NCBI GenBank assembly: GCA_016234025.1
Contig: JACQLL010000057.1
Coordinates: 1 to 7,214, forward strand
DNA from: Candidatus Pacearchaeota archaeon
GTDB lineage: Archaea; Nanobdellota; Nanobdellia; Pacearchaeales; GW2011-AR1
Direction of reading: 5' to 3'
Length of the DNA stretch: 7,214 nt
Below, piece by piece: positions 1-5,065 of this stretch (position 1 is the first letter of the stretch; every line of letters starts with the position of its first letter). The position numbers and the translations under genes were made by a program. The notes under the pieces were generated by a model that saw only the letters and a program-made list of their open reading frames with translations, made no database searches and had not been told where the DNA came from.

Positions 1-32
1 CAGGATGAGGTATAACCATTTCAGACCACATA

Positions 33-120
33 CGAGTTTGGGAAATAAATGTCCTGCCGACATTTATTTCGACTTTCATAAGTTATTTTAACTTACGACA
101 TATGTCTGTGGGGAGCACAG
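33..120. other. Cluster of consecutive hairpins, unidentified
   Basis: This stretch precedes the first gene and contains four back-to-back inverted repeats. The first is a perfect 12-bp stem (42-53 with 59-70, loop CTGCC). The second is a 7-bp stem (79-85 with 89-95, loop TTT). The third is the 10-base palindrome GACATATGTC (97-106). The fourth is a 5-bp stem CTGTG/CACAG (106-110 with 116-120). CCACA at 26-30 could also pair with TGTGG at 107-111 and close the first three into one multibranched fold. No reading frame is apparent here. It could be the 3' part of a structured RNA, a transcript end, or a DNA repeat; I could not match it to RNase P RNA, SRP RNA or 5S rRNA. Bases 1-32 and 121-180 show nothing I can name. 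Confidence 0.4.
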
Positions 121-180
121 GAAACACTAACATTCAGTAGTTAAAAGAAATAGAAAGATTTAAAAGTAGGGCGTTTGCTC

Positions 181-190
181 TAATATATAG
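181..190 (+). promoter_or_regulatory. TATA-like box of the winged-helix/lipoprotein unit
   Basis: TAATATATAG lies about 23 bases before the ATG at 208, the spacing expected for a leaderless archaeal transcript. A second A/T-rich element (ATTTAAAAG, about 158-166) would give a short leader of roughly 20 bases instead. No ribosome binding site is visible before the ATG. Confidence 0.45.
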
Positions 191-207
191 GTTGGAAAAT
201 ATATAAC

Positions 208-489
208 ATGACAGATACAAAATCAAAGGGGAATTTCGACATCTTCTTCAGAAGGAAACCAGCAATGATGCTCGTCGCTTTGAAGAGGATTGCGAGAGTG
301 AGGTATGGAAGCATCTTGGCGAAAGAGGTCGATTGTACTTATAGTCATGCGGTCAAGATTTTGCAAAGTTTGGAAAGATTGGGTCTTGTAATGTTCGAAA
401 AAAAAGGCAGAATAAAATTAATTCGCCTGACAAAGAAAGGACAGGAAGTCGCCGAAAATATAGAAAATATAAAGAGATTGGTTGACTGA
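208..489 (+). CDS. Small winged-helix DNA-binding protein (MarR-like)
   Basis: This 93-residue protein is probably a transcriptional regulator. Residues 34-61 (starting GSILAKE, ending LERLGLV) read as the helix-turn-helix of a winged-helix domain. The typical sequence around SHAVKILQSLERLGLV suggests the recognition helix and the turn into the wing. Residues 63-82, with FEKKGRIKLIRLTKKGQEVA, give the two-stranded wing and the 'LTxKG' motif common in MarR/ArsR-like archaeal proteins. A short basic N-terminus (FFRRKP) precedes the fold. The start is supported by the TATA-like box 23 bases upstream. The TGA stop shares one base with the ATG of the following lipoprotein gene (TGATG), so the two are very likely cotranscribed and translationally coupled. 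The target is unknown. The assignment to a winged helix rests on pattern alone. Confidence 0.72.
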   Translation: MTDTKSKGNFDIFFRRKPAMMLVALKRIARVRYGSILAKEVDCTYSHAVKILQSLERLGLVMFEKKGRIKLIRLTKKGQEVAENIENIKRLVD

Positions 490-887
490 TGAGAAAAAAT
501 ATTTCTGGTTTGGCTCTTGCAGGATGTTTATTATTTGGAGGGTGTGTTGAAGACGAACAAAAACCAAGATATATCGAGGGAGTTGTACTGGAAGAGTCGG
601 GCACAGTGGTGCAGAGGCAAAGAGTTATAGAGGAATCTTCTGGAGCTTTATTTGGAAATGAATCTGTTAAAGTTGGGAACCCCACCTATGCTATCAAGTT
701 CAAAAGCGATGAAGGAAAAATTTATAATCTTTCTGTCTGGGCAACAGATAATTTTTTAGAAGCTTTAGCTTTAGCTATTGAAAAAGATACAAAGATAAAA
801 GTAGAAAATGACTCTTATTCTTTAGAAGGGCCCTTGAGAAGAGTAGACGTTGTAAAATGGGACAAGATAGAAGTATTGGGAAAATAG
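489..887 (+). CDS. Small predicted lipoprotein, function unknown
   Basis: This 132-residue protein appears to be exported and lipid-anchored. The N-terminus MRKN is followed by a hydrophobic stretch (residues 5-18) and the lipobox-like LFGGC at 15-19, which would make Cys19 the modified residue; an earlier Cys13 is less well placed. The mature part (20-132) alternates short polar and hydrophobic stretches rich in Val, Glu and Lys (for example YIEGVVLEESG and RVDVVKWDKIEVLG), suggesting a small beta-rich domain, but I do not recognise a family. The gene starts inside the stop codon of the winged-helix gene (TGATG), so the regulator and lipoprotein form one unit. It converges with the Toprim gene, leaving only nine bases between the stops. 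The lipoprotein call is inferred from the signal-like N-terminus. Confidence 0.68.
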   Translation: MRKNISGLALAGCLLFGGCVEDEQKPRYIEGVVLEESGTVVQRQRVIEESSGALFGNESVKVGNPTYAIKFKSDEGKIYNLSVWATDNFLEALALAIEKDTKIKVENDSYSLEGPLRRVDVVKWDKIEVLGK

Positions 888-896
888 AATTTTGGA

Positions 897-1268
897 CTAA
901 TAAATTCCCTCGACCTTCTTCATAAAAGTATGAATCCCCTCGACGTGCGACACCTTTGCCTTTAACAGCAGGCCTCTCAAACTTGAGTCGAGTTTTATTC
1001 CAAGCTCCTGTAAAATCGCTTTTGTTTTCATATAAATTTCTTTCCCCTTTCTGTCGAAATCAGTAAGAATACATACCTTTTCTTTTTTATCTATTTGTTT
1101 CGCTATCTCTTCTATTCTTTCTCTTAATGAAACAGACGTTTTATGAATTTGATAAACTTTATCGAAACCGCAGGCTTTCAGCGACGAAACATCTTTCTGT
1201 CCTTCTACAAGTATCACGTAGTCCTTGTATCTTTCTATTTCCTGCTTTAGTTGTGGATTAAATTTCAT
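897..1268 (-). CDS. Small archaeal Toprim-domain protein
   Basis: This 123-residue protein is essentially a single Toprim domain, the metal-binding fold of DnaG primases, topoisomerases and RNase M5-like enzymes. The conserved glutamate is in VILVEGQKDV (Glu22) and the DxD pair is in ILTDFDRKGKE (Asp70 and Asp72), followed by the usual basic Arg73-Lys74-Gly75. Both acidic centres are intact, so metal-dependent chemistry on nucleic acid is plausible. Size and sequence fit the small stand-alone archaeal Toprim proteins (UPF0292-like) whose substrate I do not know to be settled. Its ATG overlaps the TGA stop of the methyltransferase gene in an ATGA arrangement, so the two are surely one mRNA. 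With the tRNA just upstream of both, a role in RNA metabolism is tempting but is inference. Confidence 0.8.
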   Translation of the reverse strand: MKFNPQLKQEIERYKDYVILVEGQKDVSSLKACGFDKVYQIHKTSVSLRERIEEIAKQIDKKEKVCILTDFDRKGKEIYMKTKAILQELGIKLDSSLRGLLLKAKVSHVEGIHTFMKKVEGIY

Positions 1269-1855
1269 TTTGTTAATATTAAATCCAGTATATCGTGTTT
1301 GTGAGGTTCTTCGTTTTTCGCTCTTGTGTCATCTACTTCATATTCTCTTTTTTTTATTATTCTGAATTTGTCAAAAGTTTTTATTAGGTCTTCTCTCTTA
1401 CTTATGTTTATGGTCTGCGGCTTTTCAGTATATTTCATATTCAATAAAAACGATAAATAAGCTATCCCATCATTTTTTAGAACTCTAAATATCTCTGATG
1501 CAGATTTCCTCATATTTGTGAAGTGTAATACTGCGTTGCAGTACACGGCGTCGAAAAAACTTTCATTAAACTCTAAGCACTCTGAGTTACCTACGGAAAA
1601 ATTGAGGTTTTTTATTTTTTCGGCGTGTTTTGCTTTCTCTATTGCTATTTCAGAGATATCCACCCCCCAAACTTCATAACCTTTTCTTGCTAAATATATA
1701 GAATTTCTCCCTGAGCCACAGCCCAAATCAAGTATTTTATCTTTTTTCTTTAGATATTTCTCTAGTTCCACTATCTCTCTAGATGGTAGGCCTTCCCAGT
1801 GAACTCCTTCTTTGTATCTCTCGTTCCAAATTTCGACCGCTCTTTTTGATTTCAT
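1265..1855 (-). CDS. SAM-dependent class I methyltransferase (TehB-like)
   Basis: This 196-residue enzyme should transfer a methyl group from S-adenosylmethionine; the acceptor is unknown. Motif I is KILDLGCGSGRN (40-51). The acidic residue that binds the ribose is Asp66 in VWGVDIS. A motif-IV-like FDAVYCNAVLHF lies at 101-112 and the post-motif strand RVLKNDGIAYLSF at 124-136. The N-terminal IWNERYKEGVHWEGLPSRE (9-27) resembles TehB/thiopurine-type methyltransferases. I chose the ATG at 1855 because the frame is open further upstream, to 1912, only by running into the 3' exon of tRNA-Lys; those 19 codons merely translate the tRNA. No TATA box sits 25 bases upstream (that region is GC-rich tRNA), and only 10 bases separate gene and tRNA, so it is probably expressed from the tRNA promoter. 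It overlaps the Toprim gene by four bases. Confidence 0.85.
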   Translation of the reverse strand: MKSKRAVEIWNERYKEGVHWEGLPSREIVELEKYLKKKDKILDLGCGSGRNSIYLARKGYEVWGVDISEIAIEKAKHAEKIKNLNFSVGNSECLEFNESFFDAVYCNAVLHFTNMRKSASEIFRVLKNDGIAYLSFLLNMKYTEKPQTINISKREDLIKTFDKFRIIKKREYEVDDTRAKNEEPHKHDILDLILTK

Positions 1856-1865
1856 TTTATATGAC

Positions 1866-1999
1866 TGACCCCGACGGGATTTGAACCCGCGACACCTGGA
1901 TAACTCCATCATAGCTTTTTAAGTCAACCATCTTCTCTCTTTAAAAGAAAGTTACTTTCTTAAGAGTCCAGTGCTCTAACCGGGCTGAGCTACGGGGCC
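1866..1999 (-). tRNA. tRNA-Lys(CUU) with intron after position 37
   Basis: The gene folds as a complete cloverleaf once a 59-nt intron is removed: exon 1 is 1999-1961 (39 nt) and exon 2 is 1901-1866 (36 nt). The acceptor stem is GGCCCCG with CGGGGTC (one G·U) and the discriminator base is A. The D arm is GCTC/GAGC. The anticodon stem is CTGGA/TCCAG around the loop CTCTTAA, giving anticodon CUU (codon AAG). The T arm has GCGGG-TTCAAAT-CCCGT. No CCA is encoded. The exon junction is at the canonical archaeal 37/38 position. The transcript likely continues into the methyltransferase and Toprim genes. Once spliced, the exons would be sealed by RtcB, whose gene is in this window. Confidence 0.93.
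1902..1960 (-). other. tRNA-Lys intron (59 nt) with bulge-helix-bulge
   Basis: The splice sites fit a bulge-helix-bulge. Positions 32-35 (CUCU, 1966-1963) pair with GGAG of the intron (1907-1904) in a 4-bp central helix with one U·G. The 3-nt bulges are U36-A37|A on the 5' side and UU|A38 on the 3' side. The helix on the intron side is poor (a G·U and then an A/A mismatch), so this is a relaxed motif. An internal hairpin GAAAG/CTTTC with loop TAA lies near the intron's 5' end. I see no box C/D pair or reading frame in it. Confidence 0.82.
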
Positions 2000-2020
2000 T
2001 GAATAAATTGCGTTGTCAGA

Positions 2021-2030
2021 ACTTAAAAAA
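2021..2030 (-). promoter_or_regulatory. TATA-like box of the tRNA-Lys unit
   Basis: On the - strand TTTTTTAAGT is centred about 27 bases before the first base of the tRNA (1999), the usual archaeal TATA-to-start distance. It lies in the 39-base gap behind the stop of the 166-aa protein gene, so the tRNA and the genes behind it can start independently. Confidence 0.5.
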
Positions 2031-2038
2031 CTATCGAG

Positions 2039-2539
2039 TTATCTTTTTCCGCTCAGCTCAAGGAAACTTTTTATTTCTTCTTTGAAATCGACGACATCTT
2101 CTCGTACAAGCGACTCCATCCTTTCGACTCTTGCCGGAATTATAAATTTGTTATAAACGTCTCTTATAAATTTATAGAAGGGAGAGGATTCCCATTTGCC
2201 TTCGGGGTCGCTGATTAAATTACCAGTTATATCGATGGAAACTTTGCCTTTGTTCATCTTTTTTCTTTCGCCGTCAATCTCAACTTCTACTTCCGTCAGT
2301 CCCGATATTTCGAATTTTACCTTATACTCTGATTTGAAGTAGTCAGATATCCCTCTCGAAATTTTCCATTCAATGCTTATATCTCGTTTGTTTCCTTCTA
2401 TTTTCTCGGCATATTTATCTTCTGTAACGCCATACCCAGATTCTTTAAACCACGAGTGAGCAAAAGAATAAAATGCAGGAAAATCAAATAAACCGGAATG
2501 TTCTACCTTCTCTTTTATTATAGATTTTTTTTCAGCCAT
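2039..2539 (-). CDS. Conserved hypothetical protein, DPANN-type family
   Basis: This 166-residue soluble protein has no signal peptide or membrane segment. It begins with a charged stretch and then GLFDFPAFYSFAHSWFKESGY (residues 16-36). The middle is beta-rich (for example ISIEWKISRGISDYFKSEYK, then VEVEIDGERKKMNKG), followed by a conserved-looking KWESSPFYKFIRDVYNKFIIP and an acidic-basic C-terminal helix ending LELSGKR. From memory this pattern (GLFDF..FY, ISDYFK, EVEIDG..KMNKG, KWESSPF) recurs in uncharacterised proteins of DPANN archaea, which is why I take it as lineage evidence; I cannot run the search. No function is known to me. It has its own promoter and sits directly upstream of the tRNA-Lys unit on the same strand. 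Confidence 0.72.
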   Translation of the reverse strand: MAEKKSIIKEKVEHSGLFDFPAFYSFAHSWFKESGYGVTEDKYAEKIEGNKRDISIEWKISRGISDYFKSEYKVKFEISGLTEVEVEIDGERKKMNKGKVSIDITGNLISDPEGKWESSPFYKFIRDVYNKFIIPARVERMESLVREDVVDFKEEIKSFLELSGKR

Positions 2540-2562
2540 CTTTTATTTAAGTGTCTTGTTTT

Positions 2563-2572
2563 CTATTTAAAG
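2563..2572 (-). promoter_or_regulatory. TATA-like box of the 166-aa protein gene
   Basis: On the - strand CTTTAAATAG is centred about 29 bases before the ATG at 2539, in the short gap after the metalloprotease stop codon. This implies a separate transcript from the protease gene, although read-through is possible. Confidence 0.42.
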
Positions 2573-2576
2573 ATTG

Positions 2577-3494
2577 CTAATTCTCGGAAAGTTTAATTAT
2601 CGCCTCGTTGTTGGTCTTCGATATCTCAAGCTCAGAAGTTTTCACGACTAATAGGACTTCCTCTGTGTCGCCCGGAATTCTTAGATTCGTTATCGACAAA
2701 CTTTTCTTAGCTCCGACATTTATTTCATTCATCTCGAACGATTTTATAATTTTCCCGTTGACTAAAAATTCGAGTTCCGATTTCTGCACATCTTTTAGTC
2801 CATAGTTAGCAAGTAAAACCTCTGCCGAAAGATATCTTCCGGATTTCTCCGCTTCTGCTTTTTCTATTATCAAATCGCCGAGCGATGGTTCTGAATACAA
2901 TCGGTTTATTTCTTCTATGATTGTTTCGTCTATCTTTTGATTGCAGTCAGTTACAGGATACATTATGCTGTTTTTGTTATTGTTATGGTCGAAACCAAGC
3001 GCGTGAAGAATTTCATGGATTGCGACCTGTGGTGTGTCGCATTTTTCTTCTCTGTAAAGCGCGACTTTCCCGGCTTTTATAACAGCGTATCGGCTTGAGT
3101 TAATTATTATCGAAGGTCCGCCTTCTCCCGCAACGAAATGTCCCTCTTCTTCCGGCTCTGGCGATATATTAGAGCACGAGAAAACAATCTCCGGCGAGTT
3201 TTCAGAAGAATAAAAATTGAGAATTGTTATTCCTTCAAGTGTGGCAAACGCCCGCTCCACGTCGAGTTTTTTTTGTGCATTGCAACTTCTAGATACACTA
3301 TAACTTATATCTTTCTCAACGTATCTCATGTTCGGATAAAACTGCGAACTTTCCGACGGCAGATTATAAGACAAATTAGCGTTATATGACTCAAATTCTA
3401 TTTTTTCTCCTGGAAGATTTAACCAAAGAAAATACGAACCTGCGGCAAGAAGCCCGAGAAGTATTATCAACACAAGAAAATCGACAGCTTTCAT
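2577..3494 (-). CDS. Membrane-anchored metzincin-like metalloprotease
   Basis: This 305-residue protein is a predicted zinc endopeptidase on the outer face of the membrane. Residues 5-25 form a single N-terminal transmembrane segment or uncleaved signal (FLVLIILLGLLAAGSYFLWL). The catalytic core has AIHEILHALGFDHN: His160, His164 and His170 as zinc ligands and Glu161 as the catalytic base. A Met-turn SIMYP (Met178) follows at short distance, the hallmark of matrixin-type (M10-like) metzincins. Cys152 and Cys184 flank this site and could form a disulfide, fitting an extracellular location. Residues about 205-305 look like a beta-sandwich of the CARDB type (SAEVLLANYGLKDV, FLVNGKII, INVGAKKSLSI), often a binding or spacer module. 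There is no obvious cysteine-switch propeptide. The substrate is unknown; surface-protein turnover or attack on other cells is speculation. Confidence 0.82.
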   Translation of the reverse strand: MKAVDFLVLIILLGLLAAGSYFLWLNLPGEKIEFESYNANLSYNLPSESSQFYPNMRYVEKDISYSVSRSCNAQKKLDVERAFATLEGITILNFYSSENSPEIVFSCSNISPEPEEEGHFVAGEGGPSIIINSSRYAVIKAGKVALYREEKCDTPQVAIHEILHALGFDHNNNKNSIMYPVTDCNQKIDETIIEEINRLYSEPSLGDLIIEKAEAEKSGRYLSAEVLLANYGLKDVQKSELEFLVNGKIIKSFEMNEINVGAKKSLSITNLRIPGDTEEVLLVVKTSELEISKTNNEAIIKLSEN

Positions 3495-3515
3495 TCACAA
3501 TAAAAAAATACCAAA

Positions 3516-3523
3516 TTTATAAA
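3516..3523 (-). promoter_or_regulatory. TATA box of the metalloprotease gene
   Basis: TTTATAAA is centred about 25 bases before the ATG at 3494 on the - strand, a good archaeal TATA box at leaderless spacing. It lies in the 68-base gap behind the HAD gene. No other element is evident in that gap. Confidence 0.52.
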
Positions 3524-3562
3524 GGTTGTTAAAGATAACTTTGCAAAATTGCTCAAAGTTCT

Positions 3563-4000
3563 CTAAAGTAGTTTCAGCAAACCTTCAATAGAATCTATGC
3601 TGTGTGTTGGCTCTCCTGTTTCTTTGCTTGGAGAATCATAAGAGCGATCGCCTTTCTGAATCCAACATGTTTTGCACCCCGCCTTATTTGCAATAGCTAT
3701 TCCTCGAGAAGCTCTATCATCGACGACAACGACTTCTTCTGGTCTTAATCCAAGATTGTCAATACAATTAAGATATTGCTCTCTGGTTTTTTCAGACTCA
3801 ACCAATATAATTTCGAAATACCTTGCAATCGGTTCTATTTCTTTCCATCTTTTTTCAGAAGTCGTTTCAGCCGTCTGTGAAATTAGTGCTAATTTATATC
3901 TCGGCTTTAAATTTTCTAAAACTTTTTTTGTAAAAGGAAACAAACCTCTATCTCGTTCGTACAACGTCCCGACCCAATCAAAAATTATTCCTTTAATCAT
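3563..4000 (-). CDS. Small HAD-fold hydrolase with altered motif I
   Basis: This 145-residue protein has the haloacid-dehalogenase Rossmann fold. Motif I is IIFDWVGTLYE, with nucleophile Asp8. The second Asp of the usual DxD is Val10, so the normal general acid/base is missing, as in phosphonatase-type HADs where this position is Ala. Motif II is LALISQT (Ser41), a motif III candidate is Lys71 in ESEKTREQY, and motif IV is VVVVDDRAS (Asp94-Asp95). The cap is minimal, so this is a short C0/C1-like form. I chose the ATG at 4000 because the domain starts right there; upstream the frame remains open to 4189, but only through the palindromes. The palindromes begin 14 bases before the ATG and occupy the place of a TATA box, so the source of its transcription is unclear. 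Substrate unknown; a non-phosphatase role is possible. Confidence 0.78.
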   Translation of the reverse strand: MIKGIIFDWVGTLYERDRGLFPFTKKVLENLKPRYKLALISQTAETTSEKRWKEIEPIARYFEIILVESEKTREQYLNCIDNLGLRPEEVVVVDDRASRGIAIANKAGCKTCWIQKGDRSYDSPSKETGEPTHSIDSIEGLLKLL

Positions 4001-4013
4001 GAACAGTGTTATG

Positions 4014-4127
4014 TCAAGATGCTTTGCGAAACCACGCACTTCAGTGCATGGATGAGCATCTTGAGCATCCAAAAGTCTCACGCAAACCACGGACTTTAGT
4101 CCGTGGTGAACACAAAGACTTTTGGAT
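4014..4127. repeat. Tandem compound palindromes, likely IS200/IS605-type ends
   Basis: Two units of the same design lie side by side. Unit A has an outer 10-bp stem (4014-4023 with 4055-4064) around an inner hairpin at 4032-4051 with a loop reading ACTTCAGT; the inner stem has one C/A mismatch on the + strand, which is a G·U on the - strand. Unit B has an outer 12-bp stem (4067-4078 with 4116-4127) around a perfect 9-bp hairpin at 4086-4107 with the loop reading ACTTTAGT. Both are entered by similar text (GCGAAACCAC and CGCAAACCAC). From memory, hairpins with CTTTAG or CTTCAG loops mark the ends of IS200/IS605 elements, so a left and a right end with the middle lost (a MITE-like remnant) is my reading. 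No transposase or tnpB remains. A regulatory structure is the alternative. Confidence 0.5.
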
Positions 4128-4135
4128 ATATGAGG

Positions 4136-4157
4136 TTTTTTAAACTTGCTCCTTCTT
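4136..4157 (+). promoter_or_regulatory. Archease promoter with CTCCTTCTT element
   Basis: TTTTTTAAA (4136-4144) lies about 25 bases before the ATG at 4166, fitting leaderless transcription. CTCCTTCTT follows at 4149-4157, eight bases before the ATG. The same nine bases occur at the matching place before rtcB. Confidence 0.5.
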
Positions 4158-4165
4158 TTAAATAA

Positions 4166-4576
4166 ATGAAATACAAATTCATCCCGCACACAGCAGACAT
4201 AAAATTCAGGGCTTTCGGCAAAAATTTAAATGAAGCATTCGGGAACAGCGCTTTGGCGTTTTCCAATTTTGTTTCAAAAGGACAGAAAATAAACCTGAAA
4301 AAGAGCAGGTCTGTTAATTTATCAGGGACTGACAAAGAGAGTTTGTTTTATAACTTTCTGGAGGAAATGATTTACCTTGTTGATGCAGAAAATTTTATCC
4401 TCGGTAAAGCAGATGTTAAAATTAATAAAGAAGGAAAAAAAGCAAAAGCAAATTTTTTCGGCGACGATTCTGCGAATTACAAAGGTCTCGAACACGTGAA
4501 GGCAGCTACATATTCAGAGATGATTGTTAAAAAAGATAAAGATAAATGCGTTGTCCAATGTGTGTTGGACGTTTAA
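4166..4576 (+). CDS. Archease, activator of the RtcB RNA ligase
   Basis: Archease is a small metal-binding protein that speeds RtcB guanylylation and allows multiple turnovers in tRNA exon ligation. The 136 residues match the family's usual length. The N-terminal signature is FIPHTADIKFRAFG (residues 5-18, with the conserved HTAD). The middle helix has ESLFYNFLEEMIYLVD (58-73). The C-terminal signature is KAATYSEM (112-119), and the protein ends with the typical conserved aspartate (VLDV, Asp135). The ATG is set by the TATA box 25 bases upstream. Its partner gene rtcB lies about 1.1 kb downstream on the same strand, separated by the Lrp gene and an orphan, and a substrate (tRNA-Lys precursor) lies about 2.2 kb to the left. 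Its stop codon overlaps the Lrp stop by four bases, tail to tail. Confidence 0.93.
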   Translation: MKYKFIPHTADIKFRAFGKNLNEAFGNSALAFSNFVSKGQKINLKKSRSVNLSGTDKESLFYNFLEEMIYLVDAENFILGKADVKINKEGKKAKANFFGDDSANYKGLEHVKAATYSEMIVKKDKDKCVVQCVLDV

Positions 4577-5022
4577 TGAATTTCTTTTAAAATTATTGCC
4601 GTTTGTGTTTTTGCCACACCGGAAATTTTTCTCAATTTATCTACTAGGAATTTATTGAGGTCATCAATCGTTCTCTTTTTCACTCTGATGACTATATCAT
4701 TCATACCAGTGATAATACAAACTTCTTCGACATCGTCCAATTTTTTTATTTCATTAGCAACCTGTTCCTGATTTTTCCCGCTTTCCTTAAGATCGTCGTA
4801 GCTTATATTGATTAAAACAAAGGCGTCAATTTCTCGATTAATTTTTTTGTTATCAATTTCTACCGTATACTTTTTTATCACTTTTTCATTTTGAAGTTTT
4901 TTTACTCTATTATGAACTGTTGTAATCGGCTTTCTAACTATCTTAGAAATCTCTCTCATGGAGAGTTTTGCGTTTTGTTTTAAAATCCCCAAAACCCTTA
5001 AGTCAGTTGCGTCTATTTTCAT
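4573..5022 (-). CDS. Lrp/AsnC-family transcriptional regulator
   Basis: This 149-residue protein is a feast/famine regulator that should act as a dimer or octamer on DNA. Residues 1-52 are the AsnC-type helix-turn-helix: MKIDATDLRVLGILKQNAKLS begins it in standard form, and REISKIVRKPITTVHNRVKKL holds the recognition helix (about 32-43). Residues 65-149 form the ligand-binding RAM domain, with FVLINIS, VCIITGMNDIVIRV (GxxD near 106-109) and AIILKEI as its strands. The effector (perhaps an amino acid) cannot be read from sequence. It has a TATA box 24 bases upstream, and a perfect palindrome lies in the divergent intergenic region shared with the orphan gene, suggesting control of itself and that neighbour. 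Its 3' end overlaps that of archease by four bases, so the two convergent transcripts are antisense at their tails. Confidence 0.92.
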   Translation of the reverse strand: MKIDATDLRVLGILKQNAKLSMREISKIVRKPITTVHNRVKKLQNEKVIKKYTVEIDNKKINREIDAFVLINISYDDLKESGKNQEQVANEIKKLDDVEEVCIITGMNDIVIRVKKRTIDDLNKFLVDKLRKISGVAKTQTAIILKEIH

Positions 5023-5040
5023 AATGGAATATTTTACCAG

Positions 5041-5052
5041 AAATATATAAAT
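5041..5052 (-). promoter_or_regulatory. TATA box of the Lrp gene
   Basis: On the - strand ATTTATATATTT is centred about 24 bases before the ATG at 5022, a strong archaeal TATA box at leaderless spacing. Confidence 0.55.
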
Positions 5053-5065
5053 CTTCCGTTTTTTC

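Noticed and set aside
1..120. 3' end of RNase P RNA, SRP RNA or 5S rRNA
   Set aside because: I looked for the conserved core sequences of these RNAs and found none that fit.
353..685. Open frame of 110 codons on the - strand
   Set aside because: It lies opposite the winged-helix and lipoprotein genes, has a low-complexity composition, and shows no domain.
1856..1912. N-terminal extension of the methyltransferase by 19 codons
   Set aside because: These codons are the antisense-free translation of the tRNA-Lys 3' exon and spacer. The family's N-terminus begins at the ATG at 1855.
1902..1960. Box C/D RNA within the tRNA intron
   Set aside because: A box-C-like ATGATGG is present near the 3' end of the intron, but no matching box D (CTGA) or second pair is found.
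3138..3389. Open frame of 83 codons on the + strand inside the metalloprotease gene
   Set aside because: It is antisense to well-supported protease coding sequence and has no domain or promoter.
3672..4055. Open frame of 127 codons on the + strand opposite HAD
   Set aside because: It mirrors the HAD gene in antisense. The HAD motifs on the other strand are decisive.
4014..4127. Short CRISPR array
   Set aside because: There are only two non-identical units, each a compound palindrome, with no repeated spacer pattern and no cas genes.
4001..4189. N-terminal extension of the HAD protein by 63 codons
   Set aside because: The frame is merely open through the palindromes and into the archease start region. 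The HAD domain begins at the ATG at 4000, with motif I at residue 8.
4096..4335. Open frame of 79 codons on the - strand over the archease start
   Set aside because: It is antisense to archease and runs into the palindrome region, with no recognisable features.
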